A stretch of 64,000 nt of DNA, taken from an uncultured Pseudomonadota bacterium (GTDB lineage: Bacteria; Myxococcota_A; UBA796; SXON01). Under the pieces are notes generated by a model that was not told the DNA's origin, did no database searches, and saw only the letters and a list, made by a program, of their open reading frames with translations. A program made the translations under genes and the position numbers. The DNA is taken from assembly GCA_903875225.1 (NCBI GenBank), contig CAIQVJ010000089.1:1-64000 (forward strand). Reading direction: 5' to 3'. Shown in pieces: positions 52,069 to 60,900 of the stretch. Position 1 is the first letter of the stretch, and each line of letters opens with the position of its first letter.

Positions 52069-53267
52069 GCCGTCTCCTGTGCATCCTCGCCATGCTCAGC
52101 GTGGCGCCTGCGCTTGCGGCCGAGTCGCCCGCCGCGCCCGAGGCCTTCGACGCCCCGCCTGTGCTCCTGTGGGCGGTGGACCTGCCCGGGCTCCCGCAGT
52201 CCACCGCCACGCGCTCCGAGCCCGCCGAGCCCGTGGTCCTCGGGGATCGGATCTACGTCGGCTACAGCGGTCAGAGCGCGTTGCTCGTCCTGGGCCGCGA
52301 GGACGGTCGTCTCGTGGGTACGTTCCCGGCACGCGCGCCCGTGGCGAGCGCACCGATCGTCCATGACGGGCGCGTGTGGTTCAGCGACACCGCCGGCTAC
52401 ACCTTCTGCTACAAGCTCGACCAGCTTGGGACCGCCACGCCTACGCCCGCGTGGTCCCACTACTCGGGAGCGCCCATCGTCAGCGGGCCCACCGAGGCCG
52501 GCGACGCCTTGTTCATCGCGAACGTGGACGACACGGTCTACTCCCTCGATCAGTCCACCGGCGCGCTGCGCTGGCGCCATGCGCACCGGCTCGACGCCTC
52601 GCGCTCGGGCTCGCTCGAGCTTTTCGGGGCGGCTCCGCCCGTCATCGTCGGCGACACGGTGTGGGTGGGCTTCTCGGACGGGTTCATCGCAGGATTGAAG
52701 CGCGAAACGGGCGATGAGCTCACCAACATGCTGGTGGGCGAGGGGAGCTACCCCGACGTCATCGCCGCTCCGTACGTTTCCCGCAGCGGCGCGGTCACCA
52801 CGCTGGTCGCGGCCGGGTTCTCGGGGCCGCTCGTGAGCGTCGACCCGGACTCCCGCGTGGTGCGCTGGCGCCTCGACTCCGGCACGGGCTCCGAGATGCT
52901 CGAGCATGACGGGATGCTGTACATCGGCGGGTCCGACGGGAAGCTCCGCGCTGTGGTCATCCGGACCGGCGAGCTCAAGTGGACGTGGGACCCTGGGGTC
53001 GGCGGGACGGTCGGCACGCCGGTCTGGACCGACGCCGGCTTGCTCGTCGGCGCGGGCGAAGGCGCCGCGTACCTGGTGAGCATCGGCAACGGAAAGACGC
53101 TCTGGACCTTCGACCCCGGCGTGCTCATCACCGGGATCGCTGCACCGCCCGCCGTCGTGGGCCGCACGGCGTTCATCGTGACGAACGCCGGCAGGCTCTA
53201 CGCGTTGCGCGTGCCCGTGCAACGGAGCGAGCCGCAGGGTGTGCCGTGGGTCAGCCCCACGCGCTGA
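52065..53267 (+). CDS. BamB-like PQQ-repeat propeller protein
   Basis: A 400-residue exported PQQ-type eight-bladed propeller with signal LLCILAMLSVAPALAAES. Repeats such as GDRIYVGYSGQSALLVLGREDGRLVG, GDALFIANVDDTVYSLDQSTGALRWRH and GKTLWTFDPG show the PQQ pattern. Order after the YfgM-like gene points to BamB, part of the outer-membrane barrel assembly machinery, though it has no lipobox cysteine. der (engA), often next, is absent; the dif site follows. Confidence 0.8.
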   Translation: MSRLLCILAMLSVAPALAAESPAAPEAFDAPPVLLWAVDLPGLPQSTATRSEPAEPVVLGDRIYVGYSGQSALLVLGREDGRLVGTFPARAPVASAPIVHDGRVWFSDTAGYTFCYKLDQLGTATPTPAWSHYSGAPIVSGPTEAGDALFIANVDDTVYSLDQSTGALRWRHAHRLDASRSGSLELFGAAPPVIVGDTVWVGFSDGFIAGLKRETGDELTNMLVGEGSYPDVIAAPYVSRSGAVTTLVAAGFSGPLVSVDPDSRVVRWRLDSGTGSEMLEHDGMLYIGGSDGKLRAVVIRTGELKWTWDPGVGGTVGTPVWTDAGLLVGAGEGAAYLVSIGNGKTLWTFDPGVLITGIAAPPAVVGRTAFIVTNAGRLYALRVPVQRSEPQGVPWVSPTR

Positions 53268-53271
53268 GCCG

Positions 53272-53305
53272 TTCGCGGGCGACCACGGGATTCGCGGGCG
53301 ACCAC
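53272..53305. repeat. Two 15-base direct repeats next to dif
   Basis: TTCGCGGGCGACCAC occurs at 53272-53286 and 53291-53305, a 19-base period, 44 bases before the dif site in the convergent gap. It may be a local duplication or a protein-binding site. Confidence 0.6.
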
Positions 53306-53349
53306 CGGAACGGCATCCTGGATCGCAGAGCCTGGTCTCCCGTTCCATA

Positions 53350-53377
53350 ACTTCTGATAATGTATATTATGTCAAGT
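53350..53377. other. dif: dif site (XerC/XerD chromosome dimer resolution site)
   Basis: A 28-base site: left arm ACTTCTGATAA (53350-53360), central TGTATA (53361-53366), right arm TTATGTCAAGT (53367-53377). It matches E. coli dif at 21 of 28 positions, including 16 in a row (ATAATGTATATTATGT). XerC would bind the left arm and XerD the right. It lies in the 194-base gap between convergent bamB-like and nth genes and is an AT-rich island in GC-rich DNA. Outside it, CGTTCCAT and ATGGAACG extend the dyad to 46 bases (53341-53386). Confidence 0.88.
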
Positions 53378-53461
53378 AATGGAACGTATCGGAACCGGAT
53401 CAGGCTTCACGGCCGGCCCACGGTCCCTGGCGCTCCCCGCACCGGCTACGACAGGCCGCCG

Positions 53462-54133
53462 CTATGCGCTCGTCTCCACGCCGACCTTCGGACATGCCGC
53501 CGCGAGCCCGCAGGTCGAGCACCTCGGCTTCCGCGCCACGCAGTGGTATCGCCCGAACAGCACGGTGCGGTGTCCGAAGTCCGACCAGCCGGCCTTCGGC
53601 AACCAGGCCATGAGCAGCGCCTCGACCTTCTCGGGAGCCGTCTCGGTGTGCCAGCCCCAGCGGGCCGTGACCCGCAACACGTGCGTATCGACCGTCACGC
53701 CGCTCTGGATGCCGAACGCGGTGCCCAGCACGACGTTCGCGGTCTTGCGCGCCACACCGGGCAGCGTGACGAGGTCCTCCAGCCGGTCAGGCACCTGGCC
53801 GCCGAACCGTTCGACCAGCACCTCCGCGGTGCGTATGGCGTGCTTCGTCTTCTGCCGGAAGAACCCCGTCGGCCTGAGGACGGCCTCGACCTCCGCGGGA
53901 TCGGCCGCGGCCAGCGCCGGCGCATCCGGCCAGCGCCGGAACAGCTCGGGCGTGACCTTGTTCACCATCGCGTCGGTGGACTGGGCGGAGAGCTGGGTCG
54001 CGATCAGGAGCTCGAACGGCGTGTGGTAGACCAGTTCGCACGTCGGGTCGGGAACGGCGATCACGAGCGCCGCGAGGATGTCGGCGAGGTTCTTCGGTGG
54101 GTTTGGCGCGTGGAACTGACGGGCTCGGGGCAA
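53462..54133 (-). CDS. nth: Endonuclease III
   Basis: A 223-residue base-excision-repair glycosylase/AP lyase for oxidised pyrimidines. Catalytic residues are K130 (LPGVARKTANVV, helix-hairpin-helix) and D149 (VDTHV). The C-terminal cluster cysteines follow C-x6-C-x2-C-x5-C (CVARKPRCSTCGLAAAC). TTG 54133 is used because AGGAG lies five bases upstream and gives the family's length; the track's 311-residue ORF is over-extended. Confidence 0.95.
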   Translation of the reverse strand: MPRARQFHAPNPPKNLADILAALVIAVPDPTCELVYHTPFELLIATQLSAQSTDAMVNKVTPELFRRWPDAPALAAADPAEVEAVLRPTGFFRQKTKHAIRTAEVLVERFGGQVPDRLEDLVTLPGVARKTANVVLGTAFGIQSGVTVDTHVLRVTARWGWHTETAPEKVEALLMAWLPKAGWSDFGHRTVLFGRYHCVARKPRCSTCGLAAACPKVGVETSA

Positions 54134-54207
54134 TCCGACTCCTGGATGGTGGGAGAAATGCGACGCAGCTTCACCCGATCGCCGGTTCCGGGCTAATCTT
54201 CCGGTTG

Positions 54208-55395
54208 ATGACCGGAGCCCGCTGCTTGCCTGCCCTCCTGCTCCCCCTGAGCCTGCTGTTCCGCCTGTCCACCGCGTACGCGGCAGACGACACCCCTCCG
54301 CCGCCCGCCGCGACGGGCATCGGCACGTCTCCCACCGCGCCACCGAAGCATCCGGGCGGTGTCGTGCCGATCGCAACCGTCGCACAGATCCCGCCATGGC
54401 TGCGGGGAGACGTCGCGCTCAACTACTCCTATGATCGGCTCGGCGGGCATCTGAACGAGGCCGAGCTCATGGACCCCGGCGCCACGGAGAGCGCTGACGT
54501 GCAGGTCGGGCAGCGCACGCTGAACAGCCACGTGCTCTCCATCGATGCGATCTTCAGCGCGGGACCGGGCGTGGCCGTCACGCTCGGCCTGCCGATCCAC
54601 ATCGCGGACAGCATCGACTTCGGCACCTCCCAGACGATGGTGTACGACCCCACCACGGGTAGCGGTACCATGAACGGTACGGAAGCCGTGGACCTCGGAG
54701 TGCTCGCCACTGGCGGCGGTCTCGAGGGCGCGTGGATCGGCATCGCGGGGACCCCGTTCTCCGAGGCGTTCGCCAAGCGCAAGAACCGGGTGACCTGGCG
54801 CATCGGCGGTGCGCTGCGTACGCCGAACAAGAACAATTTCTACGTCGAGACCGATGGCAAGCGGGGCGCCGGCGACGGCGGCCTGGGCTTCCGCATCGAC
54901 AACGCGTTCTCCACCACGATTGGCGGCTCCCAGCCCTACATCACCGGCCGGTACCAGACCGACGGGAAGACCTCCATCGACGCCGTCGACGCCGACGGCA
55001 ACCCGGTCGTGACCGATCTGCAGGGCGCGAAGTCGGGCAACTTCCGCTTCGGCGCCGAGTTCCTCGCTGCACACAACGCGCAGCAGGACACCGACGTGCG
55101 CGTGGACCTGCACGCAGCCTTCGACTATGCAAGCTGGTCCACGGTCCCCAGCGGCTTGTACCTGCCCGGCGTCCTGAACGGCACCGCAGGCCTGCCGGTG
55201 CAGACCTCCGAGTCTGCAGACATCGGGGGCGGCCTCGGCTTTTCCTTCCAGCCGGTGCAATACCTGAGGATCGGCCTCTACGGCCAGGTCGAGTACCACC
55301 TGCCCCAGAAGATCGAGAGTCCCTACCCGATCTACACCGCGGGGGACACGATCCACAGCCTCGCGGGGGCAAACCTCACGATCCGCATCCGCTGA
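54208..55395 (+). CDS. Outer-membrane-type beta-barrel protein
   Basis: A 395-residue exported protein (signal LLLPLSLLFRLSTAYA) with a Pro/Thr-rich linker and many amphipathic strands (SHVLSIDAIFSAGPGVAVTLGLPI, NFRFGAEFLAAHN, DVRVDLHAAFDYASW), ending in NLTIRIR. This is the pattern of an outer-membrane barrel resembling OmpA-type beta-barrel or transporter domains seen in Myxococcota. Function unknown. ATG 54208; the track's ORF from 54097 starts earlier. Confidence 0.82.
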   Translation: MTGARCLPALLLPLSLLFRLSTAYAADDTPPPPAATGIGTSPTAPPKHPGGVVPIATVAQIPPWLRGDVALNYSYDRLGGHLNEAELMDPGATESADVQVGQRTLNSHVLSIDAIFSAGPGVAVTLGLPIHIADSIDFGTSQTMVYDPTTGSGTMNGTEAVDLGVLATGGGLEGAWIGIAGTPFSEAFAKRKNRVTWRIGGALRTPNKNNFYVETDGKRGAGDGGLGFRIDNAFSTTIGGSQPYITGRYQTDGKTSIDAVDADGNPVVTDLQGAKSGNFRFGAEFLAAHNAQQDTDVRVDLHAAFDYASWSTVPSGLYLPGVLNGTAGLPVQTSESADIGGGLGFSFQPVQYLRIGLYGQVEYHLPQKIESPYPIYTAGDTIHSLAGANLTIRIR

Positions 55396-55416
55396 GCGGG
55401 GGTGGGGCGAGTCCCC

Positions 55417-55794
55417 TCACCCGTCGAAGGCGTCGTCCACCCAGCGCACGGTCTCGTCCGTGGTGTCCACGAGCGCCACGAGAAAGGCCGCAGGCCCATC
55501 CCAGGCGGACTGCTGCAGCCACAGCCGCGCGGCCCGCCGCAGGCGCGTGCGCTTGGACGAAGTCACGGCTTCGTCGCTGAGCGGATCTTCGAGGTCGCGT
55601 GCCTTGACCTCCACGAAGCGGACTTCACCGCCACGCAGGGCGATCACGTCCAGCTCCCCTCCCCCGCCCGACCAGTTGCGCGCGAGGATCTCCCAGCCAT
55701 CAGCCGAGAGCAGGCCTTCCACCAGACGTTCCATCCGGGCACCCAGAACCAGCGACGCGCGACGCGCATCTGCGTCGCGCACCGGACCGGGCAT
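55417..55794 (-). CDS. YraN/UPF0102 endonuclease-like protein
   Basis: A 125-residue protein with the restriction-endonuclease-like pattern of YraN: RNWSGGGGELDVIALRGGEVRFVEVKAR (the G-GELDLI then V-FVEVK-R core, metal-binding D and E-x-K). The role is not settled. It follows rplS on the same strand, 21 bases downstream, an order seen in many bacteria. Confidence 0.92.
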   Translation of the reverse strand: MPGPVRDADARRASLVLGARMERLVEGLLSADGWEILARNWSGGGGELDVIALRGGEVRFVEVKARDLEDPLSDEAVTSSKRTRLRRAARLWLQQSAWDGPAAFLVALVDTTDETVRWVDDAFDG

Positions 55795-55815
55795 GAATGC
55801 CGCCGCGAACGCGGA

Positions 55816-56160
55816 TTAGTTCTGTGCGTCCTTGAGGCGCGCCGACTTGCCGGAGCGCTCCCGCAGGTAGTACAGCTTCGCGCGACGCACGGAGTGCTGA
55901 ACCTTGACCTCGACCTTGTCGACCGAGGGGCTGTGCAACGGGAAGACGCGCTCGACGCCGACGCCGAAGCTGTTCTTGCGCACGGTGAAGGTGGCGCGGG
56001 GGCCAGCGCCCTTGAGCGCGATGACCGTGCCCTCGAACACCTGGATGCGGGCCTTGTCGCCGTCCTTGATGCGGACGTGTACGCGCACTTCGTCGCCGAT
56101 GGCGAGCTTGGCGGCGGCCGGGTTCATGTTCTCGGATTCGATCTGGTCAATGAGATTCAT
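55816..56160 (-). CDS. rplS: 50S ribosomal protein L19
   Basis: A 114-residue ribosomal protein of the large subunit. It matches L19 throughout, including [51 protein letters not shown] and the [12 protein letters not shown]-terminus. The usual neighbours rpsP, rimM and trmD are absent; truB lies 46 bases upstream. Confidence 0.97.
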   Translation of the reverse strand: MNLIDQIESENMNPAAAKLAIGDEVRVHVRIKDGDKARIQVFEGTVIALKGAGPRATFTVRKNSFGVGVERVFPLHSPSVDKVEVKVQHSVRRAKLYYLRERSGKSARLKDAQN

Positions 56161-56206
56161 CGGTATTCTCGGAGGCGGCGCACGTTATCGAGCGGGGCTT
56201 GGCTTG

Positions 56207-57202
56207 TCAATGCCGACGACGTGCAGGCATCGGAGGTCGCGCGCCCTGCGCTCCCCCTTCCCAGTGGATCGGCTCGCTCACCGCCTTTCCGGCCGTCCCC
56301 ACGCCGAGCAGCTCATCGCCCGCGAGCAGCAGCCACGCCTTCGCGTCGGGCACCGGCGGAGGCGGCACCTGGCCGGTCGTCTGGAAGCGGCGGGCCTCCA
56401 GGGCCGAGAGCGTGATCGCCGGCAGGTGCTTGAGCGCCTCGCGGGGCGAGACCAGGTAGGGCTTGAGGCCCGCGAACACGTCCTCCCGCGGCTTCCACGG
56501 GATCCGCTCGGCCTGGCGGCCCGGGCGCAGCACCTCGTGCCACGCCGGGTTGTCCGCGACGATCTCCGAGAGCCGCGACATCGGCAGGGCCTGCTCGATC
56601 CGGAAAGGCCCGGAGCCATCGCGCCGAAGCTCCTCGAGGTGGCCGACCGTCCCGAGCGCCTCGGCGACCTCCTCGGCGATCACGCGCGCATAGGTGCCCC
56701 GGGAGCAGCGGATCAGCACGCGGATGCGCGGCAACTCGAACGACAGGAGGTCCATCGAGTCGATGCGGATCGGGCGCGGCTCGGCCACCACGTCCTGGCC
56801 CTTCCGGGCGTACTCGTAGAGCGGCTTGCCCTTGATCTTGACCGCCGAGTACCGGGGCGGGCGCTGGAGCCGGGTGCCCACGAAGCTGGCGAGCGCACGC
56901 TCGACCTCTGCACGGGTGATGTGCGGCACGGGCTTCTCGGCGATCACGGTGCCGGTGGGGTCCCCGGTGTCGGTGAGCCGCCCGAGTGCGATCACGGCGT
57001 CGTACACCTTCTCGTTCTCGTCGAGGAACTGGATGAGGCGTGTGGCGCCGCCGAGCGCGAGCGGGAGCACGCCTGTGGCGAACGGATCCAGCGTGCCGGT
57101 GTGTCCCACCTTCAGCAGGCCGGTGACCGCCCGTGCGACCGCCACCACGTCGTGCGACGTGATGCCGGGCGGCTTGTCCATGACCAGGAAGCCGTCGGTC
57201 AT
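56207..57202 (-). CDS. truB: tRNA pseudouridine(55) synthase
   Basis: A 331-residue pseudouridine synthase making psi55 in tRNA. It has the start FLVMDKPPGITSHDVV, the catalytic-Asp motif HTGTLDPFATGVLPLALG, and later GTYARVIAEEVAEALG. A C-terminal PUA-like region follows. The ATG overlaps the rbfA stop as ATGA. Confidence 0.97.
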   Translation of the reverse strand: MTDGFLVMDKPPGITSHDVVAVARAVTGLLKVGHTGTLDPFATGVLPLALGGATRLIQFLDENEKVYDAVIALGRLTDTGDPTGTVIAEKPVPHITRAEVERALASFVGTRLQRPPRYSAVKIKGKPLYEYARKGQDVVAEPRPIRIDSMDLLSFELPRIRVLIRCSRGTYARVIAEEVAEALGTVGHLEELRRDGSGPFRIEQALPMSRLSEIVADNPAWHEVLRPGRQAERIPWKPREDVFAGLKPYLVSPREALKHLPAITLSALEARRFQTTGQVPPPPVPDAKAWLLLAGDELLGVGTAGKAVSEPIHWEGGAQGARPPMPARRRH

Positions 57203-57612
57203 CCGCCTGCCCCATCGGTGTCCGGTGCAGACGCCGTGCCCTCGTCCGGGATCGGTTCCTGGGAGTCCGCGCCCTTCGGCAGGTTGCTGAGCACATCGTC
57301 CATGTGCATCGCGTACTCGAGGTTCCGATCGATCTCGAAGCGCAGCTCAGGAGAGTGGCGCGTACCGATCGCGCGGCCGACGGGGCCACGCAGGTGCCTG
57401 GCGACCTGCTTCAACCCCTCGTGGATCTGCTTGCGATCTCCCATGCCGCCCATCGGGAGGTAGGAGATGTGCGCGACCGAGAGGTCGTCGTTCATCTTGA
57501 CCTCGGTCACGCTGATCACGCCTACGCGCGGATCCTTGACGTCGGTGAGCAGGAGGCGTGTGACCTCCTGCTGGATGGCAGACGCGATGCGCGCTGCCCT
57601 TCGATTTGCCAT
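57199..57612 (-). CDS. rbfA: Ribosome-binding factor A
   Basis: A 137-residue 16S rRNA processing factor for 30S maturation. It has the KH-like domain: NRRAARIASAIQQEVTRLLLTDVKDPRVGVISVTEVKMNDDLSVAHIS and the C-terminal RHLRGPVGRAIGTRHSPELRFEID. The tail is Asp/Pro-rich. Overlaps truB; here the usual infB partner is missing upstream. Confidence 0.96.
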   Translation of the reverse strand: MANRRAARIASAIQQEVTRLLLTDVKDPRVGVISVTEVKMNDDLSVAHISYLPMGGMGDRKQIHEGLKQVARHLRGPVGRAIGTRHSPELRFEIDRNLEYAMHMDDVLSNLPKGADSQEPIPDEGTASAPDTDGAGG

Positions 57613-57672
57613 GTGAGCTGCCTGTGGGTTGTGGGCTCTATGAGCTGTGCAGGGCAGGCGCGAGGCCCGCCC

Positions 57673-58464
57673 TCACGCACCCCGAAATACCGCCGAACGC
57701 TTCTGAAGGAACGCTGACATACCTTCCTTCTGATCGGCCGTCGAAAAGCAGAGTGAAAACAGATCACGCTCGAGCAGCAGGCCTGCGCGCAGGTCTGCGT
57801 CCGTCGCGGCGTTCACCGCCTGCTTGCACAGCCGGACCGCGACAGGACCCATCGCGCCGATCTGCTCCGCCAGGGCGATCGCGGCGTCGAGCACGGGCTG
57901 GTCGGCCGGCACGATCCGCAACGCGAGGCCGAGGGTGACGGCCTCTTCGGCCTTCACGTTGCGCCCGGTGAAGCAGAGCTCCGCAGCCTTCATCGCGCCG
58001 ATCCGGCGGACCAGGCGCTGCGTGCCGCCAAAGCCGGGGATCACGCCGAGCTTGACCTCGGGCTGTCCGAACACCGCGTTGGGCGCGGCGAGCACGAGAT
58101 CACAAGCGAGCGTGAGCTCACACCCACCGCCGAGGGCGAACCCGTTCACGGCTGCGATGACGGGCATCGGCAGCGCGCTCAGCCTGTCGAACACCCGCTG
58201 GCCGCGTTCTGCGAACGTGCGGGCGCCATCGACGTCGAGCGTGGACATCGCCGCGATGTCGGCGCCGGCCACGAAGGCCTTGGGGCCTGCTCCGGTGACG
58301 ATGAGCGCGAGCGCGCCCTCGAGCAGCGCCGTATCGGCCAGGATGGCCTCGAGGCCCTCGAGGACGTCGGCGTTCAACGCGTTGAGCGCTGCCGGGCGGT
58401 TGATGGTGACGACGACGACTGCGCCGCGGCGCTCGGCGAGCACCGCGTTCGGATCGGCGCTCAT
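57673..58464 (-). CDS. Enoyl-CoA hydratase (crotonase)
   Basis: A 263-residue crotonase. Both catalytic glutamates are in place ([13 protein letters not shown] and [23 protein letters not shown]), and the oxyanion-hole [12 protein letters not shown] is present, unlike the crotonase at 34968. It hydrates trans-2-enoyl-CoA. ATG 58464 overlaps the dehydrogenase stop as ATGA, so the pair forms a beta-oxidation or butyrate/PHB-type module. Confidence 0.93.
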   Translation of the reverse strand: MSADPNAVLAERRGAVVVVTINRPAALNALNADVLEGLEAILADTALLEGALALIVTGAGPKAFVAGADIAAMSTLDVDGARTFAERGQRVFDRLSALPMPVIAAVNGFALGGGCELTLACDLVLAAPNAVFGQPEVKLGVIPGFGGTQRLVRRIGAMKAAELCFTGRNVKAEEAVTLGLALRIVPADQPVLDAAIALAEQIGAMGPVAVRLCKQAVNAATDADLRAGLLLERDLFSLCFSTADQKEGMSAFLQKRSAVFRGA

Positions 58465-59321
58465 GCTTTCGCCGGGTAGTTGTAGAACCCGCGCCCCGTC
58501 TTGCGACCGAGCCAGCCGGCCTCCACGTACTTGCGCAGGAGCGGCGACGGGCGGTACTTCGAGTCGCCGAGCCCGCCGTGCAGCACCTCCATGATCGCGA
58601 GGCAGGTGTCGAGCCCGATGAAGTCCGCCAGCGTGAGCGGGCCCATGGGCACGTTGGTGCCGAGCTTCATGGCCACGTCGATGTCCTCGACCGATCCGAT
58701 GCCTTCGTACAGCGCCTGCGCTGCCTCGTTGATGTAGGGCATGAGCACCCGGTTCACGATGAAGCCGGGCATGTCGCGCGCGAGCACGGTGGTCTTGCCC
58801 ATCTTCTCCGCGCACGCCTTGACCGCGGCGTACGTCTCGTCCGAGGTCGCCATGCCGCGGATGAGCTCGACCAACTGCATGAGAGGCACCGGGTTCATGA
58901 AGTGCATGCCGACCACGTCCGCCGGGCGGTTCGTGGCGCTGGCGATCTTCGTGATGGAGATGCTCGAGGTGTTCGAGGCGAGGATGGCGCCCGGCTTCGC
59001 GATGCGCGAGAGATCGCCGAAGATGCGGAGCTTGAGCTCGAGGTTCTCGCTGGCGGCCTCGACGATGAGGTCGGCATCGGAGTGCGCGTCGAGCGCGGTG
59101 CTCCACTGGATGCGGCCTTCGATGGCCGCGACGGCCTCTGCCGTCATCGTGCCCTTCTTGACCAGACGGCCGAGGGAGCTCGACACCGTGGACTTCCCGC
59201 GCTGAATCGCGGCCTCGTTCACGTCCGTGCACGTGACGTCGAAGCCGGCAGCCGCTGCCGTCTGCGCGATGCCGTTACCCATCTGGCCAGCACCAACCAC
59301 ACCGATACGAGAGATGCTCAT
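58461..59321 (-). CDS. 3-hydroxybutyryl-CoA dehydrogenase
   Basis: A 286-residue NAD-dependent dehydrogenase. The Rossmann motif [14 protein letters not shown] starts at about residue 7, [10 protein letters not shown] and [17 protein letters not shown] (catalytic His) follow, then the C-terminal [15 protein letters not shown] and [14 protein letters not shown] 59321; the track's 307-residue ORF is over-extended. With the crotonase and the acyl-CoA dehydrogenase at 5839, it could complete short-chain acyl-CoA oxidation. Confidence 0.95.
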   Translation of the reverse strand: MSISRIGVVGAGQMGNGIAQTAAAAGFDVTCTDVNEAAIQRGKSTVSSSLGRLVKKGTMTAEAVAAIEGRIQWSTALDAHSDADLIVEAASENLELKLRIFGDLSRIAKPGAILASNTSSISITKIASATNRPADVVGMHFMNPVPLMQLVELIRGMATSDETYAAVKACAEKMGKTTVLARDMPGFIVNRVLMPYINEAAQALYEGIGSVEDIDVAMKLGTNVPMGPLTLADFIGLDTCLAIMEVLHGGLGDSKYRPSPLLRKYVEAGWLGRKTGRGFYNYPAKA

Positions 59322-59423
59322 GAGGGACTCCAAGGGGGGGGCGCGCCTAACCGGATCACGTCCCCGGCGCCCGGCCCCACGCATGGGCCGTTTGGCGGCG
59401 GCCGCGGGTTCGGCCCGCGGGAG

Positions 59424-59822
59424 TCAGTCCCGGTTGTTCTGAGCGTACCAGGCCACCACTTCGGGATCCTGCTGGAAAAGCAGGGTGAGGATGCCGGGGA
59501 TCGTGGAGAACGTGTTGCACACGATCAACGTGCAGAGCTCCGCGATGGACGTGAGCTTCGGCGGCTTGATGCCCCGGGCGCCCGAAAGGATGCGGAACGC
59601 GCTGTACAGCTCCATGCACGCCACCGGGAACACGATGAACACCGGGCAGCAGAACACCAGGCCGATGCCAAACGTCCCGAGCGCGGCGATGCCGCCGTAC
59701 AGGGTCCAGAAGATCCCCCACCCGATGTTGGACAGGCCGCCGACGAGGTGCAACCACCCGATGGCCTTCACCTTGCCGGGCATCACCGTCAGATCCTTCG
59801 GCGGTGCCTCCAGTTCGTTCAC
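59424..59822 (-). CDS. Small membrane protein
   Basis: A 132-residue protein with about three hydrophobic segments (VKAIGWLHLVGGLSNIGWGIFW, GTFGIGLVFCCPVFIVFPVACM, ISAELCTLIVCNTFSTIPGILTLLF-like). No family recognised. GTG 59822 overlaps the 59819 gene's stop as GTGA. The long track ORF (to 60716) shadows mutM. Confidence 0.72.
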   Translation of the reverse strand: MNELEAPPKDLTVMPGKVKAIGWLHLVGGLSNIGWGIFWTLYGGIAALGTFGIGLVFCCPVFIVFPVACMELYSAFRILSGARGIKPPKLTSIAELCTLIVCNTFSTIPGILTLLFQQDPEVVAWYAQNNRD

Positions 59823-60010
59823 GCCGCCTTGCTCAGCTTCTTCGCGAGGCGCTTCTGGTTCAGGTGGTCGCCGATGACGAGCGTCCACAGGGCAGCGAGG
59901 CCCTGCCCGACGCCGGGCAGCAACAGGACGAAGCAGAACATGCAGCTGAAGCCGCCGAACACGACCAGGGGCATCAACACCATGTTGTACATCAGCGAGG
60001 TCGAATTCAT
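59819..60010 (-). CDS. Very small membrane protein
   Basis: A 63-residue protein with hydrophobic NMVLMPLVVFGGFSCMFCFVLLLPGVGQGL and a basic C-terminus (LNQKRLAKKLSKAA). It is coupled to the next membrane gene (GTGA). ATG 60010 is used rather than GTG 60016 because GGAG is eight bases before the ATG and only two before the GTG. Probably a partner of the 59424 protein. Confidence 0.65.
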   Translation of the reverse strand: MNSTSLMYNMVLMPLVVFGGFSCMFCFVLLLPGVGQGLAALWTLVIGDHLNQKRLAKKLSKAA

Positions 60011-60078
60011 GGTCACTTCTCCAGCGGCACACGCTTAACTTGGCTCCCCGCCGCCGACAAGGCGAGGTAAGCAGCCGC

Positions 60079-60891
60079 ATGCCCGAGCTTCCCGAGGTCG
60101 AGTTCTGCCGCCGCGCGGTGCTGTGCTGGACGGCGGGGCGCCGCATCGCAGGGGTCCAGGTGCTGGACCCGAGGGTGGTCCGCGACAGTCGGACCGACCG
60201 CCCCTCCGCGGGCAGCCCTGCCGCGCTGGAACGGCTCGACCGGATCGCCCGGAGCGCACCGCTCGGCCTCGACCGCCACGGAAAAAGGCTGCTCTGGCGC
60301 TTCGAGGCGGGCAGCATCCTCTTGCACCTCGGCATGACCGGACGGTGGACGCGGGGGCCCTCGCCGTTTCCGAAGGTGCGCCTCCTGCTGGACGACGGTG
60401 CGGCCATCACCTTCCACGATCCGCGACTGCTCGGTGGGATCGTTCCGTTTTCCAGCCACGCCGAGGGCCAGCAGGCGCTCTCGCTCGGCCTCGGACCGGA
60501 CGCTCTCCGGGACCCGCTGCCTGCTCTGCCCGGGAGGCGCCCCATAAAGGTGGTGCTCATGGACCAGTCCGTGGTGGCGGGACTGGGCAACGTCCAGGCG
60601 ATGGAGGCGCTCTGGCGCGCAGGGCTGCACCCGCTCCAGCCCGCCGGGGGGCTCGGCCCTGTCGAGCATCGGCGCCTGGCGGACGCTGTGCAGGAGCAGC
60701 TCGCAGCCACCTTCACCCTGCTGGGCGACGGCCACGAGGTGGCGTACGTGGAGGAGCCGGGCGCTTCGAACCCGTTCCCGCTCTACCAGCGCGAGGGGGA
60801 GCCCTGCCCGCGCTGCTCCACGCCCATCGCGACGTTCCGGCAGGCCGGGCGAGGCACCTGGTGGTGTCCGGGCTGCCAGGGGACGCGATAG
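60079..60891 (+). CDS. mutM: Formamidopyrimidine-DNA glycosylase
   Basis: A 270-residue bifunctional glycosylase/AP lyase removing 8-oxoguanine. The mature N-terminus PELPEVE carries the catalytic Pro and Glu. Lesion-side residues GLGNVQAMEALW are present, and the C-terminal zinc finger is CPRCSTPIATFRQAGRGTWWCPGC. Length is typical. ATG 60079; the track's longer start adds 13 unconserved residues. Divergent from the small membrane genes by 68 bases. Confidence 0.96.
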   Translation: MPELPEVEFCRRAVLCWTAGRRIAGVQVLDPRVVRDSRTDRPSAGSPAALERLDRIARSAPLGLDRHGKRLLWRFEAGSILLHLGMTGRWTRGPSPFPKVRLLLDDGAAITFHDPRLLGGIVPFSSHAEGQQALSLGLGPDALRDPLPALPGRRPIKVVLMDQSVVAGLGNVQAMEALWRAGLHPLQPAGGLGPVEHRRLADAVQEQLAATFTLLGDGHEVAYVEEPGASNPFPLYQREGEPCPRCSTPIATFRQAGRGTWWCPGCQGTR

Positions 60892-60900
60892 TCCCCGCAC

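Noticed and set aside
53347-53380. loxP-like reading (ATAACTTC at the left end)
   Set aside because: Only the first eight bases resemble loxP; the core and both arms match dif instead.
59424-60716. 430-residue minus-strand ORF opposite mutM
   Set aside because: Only its C-terminal third corresponds to a plausible small membrane protein; the rest is a shadow of mutM.
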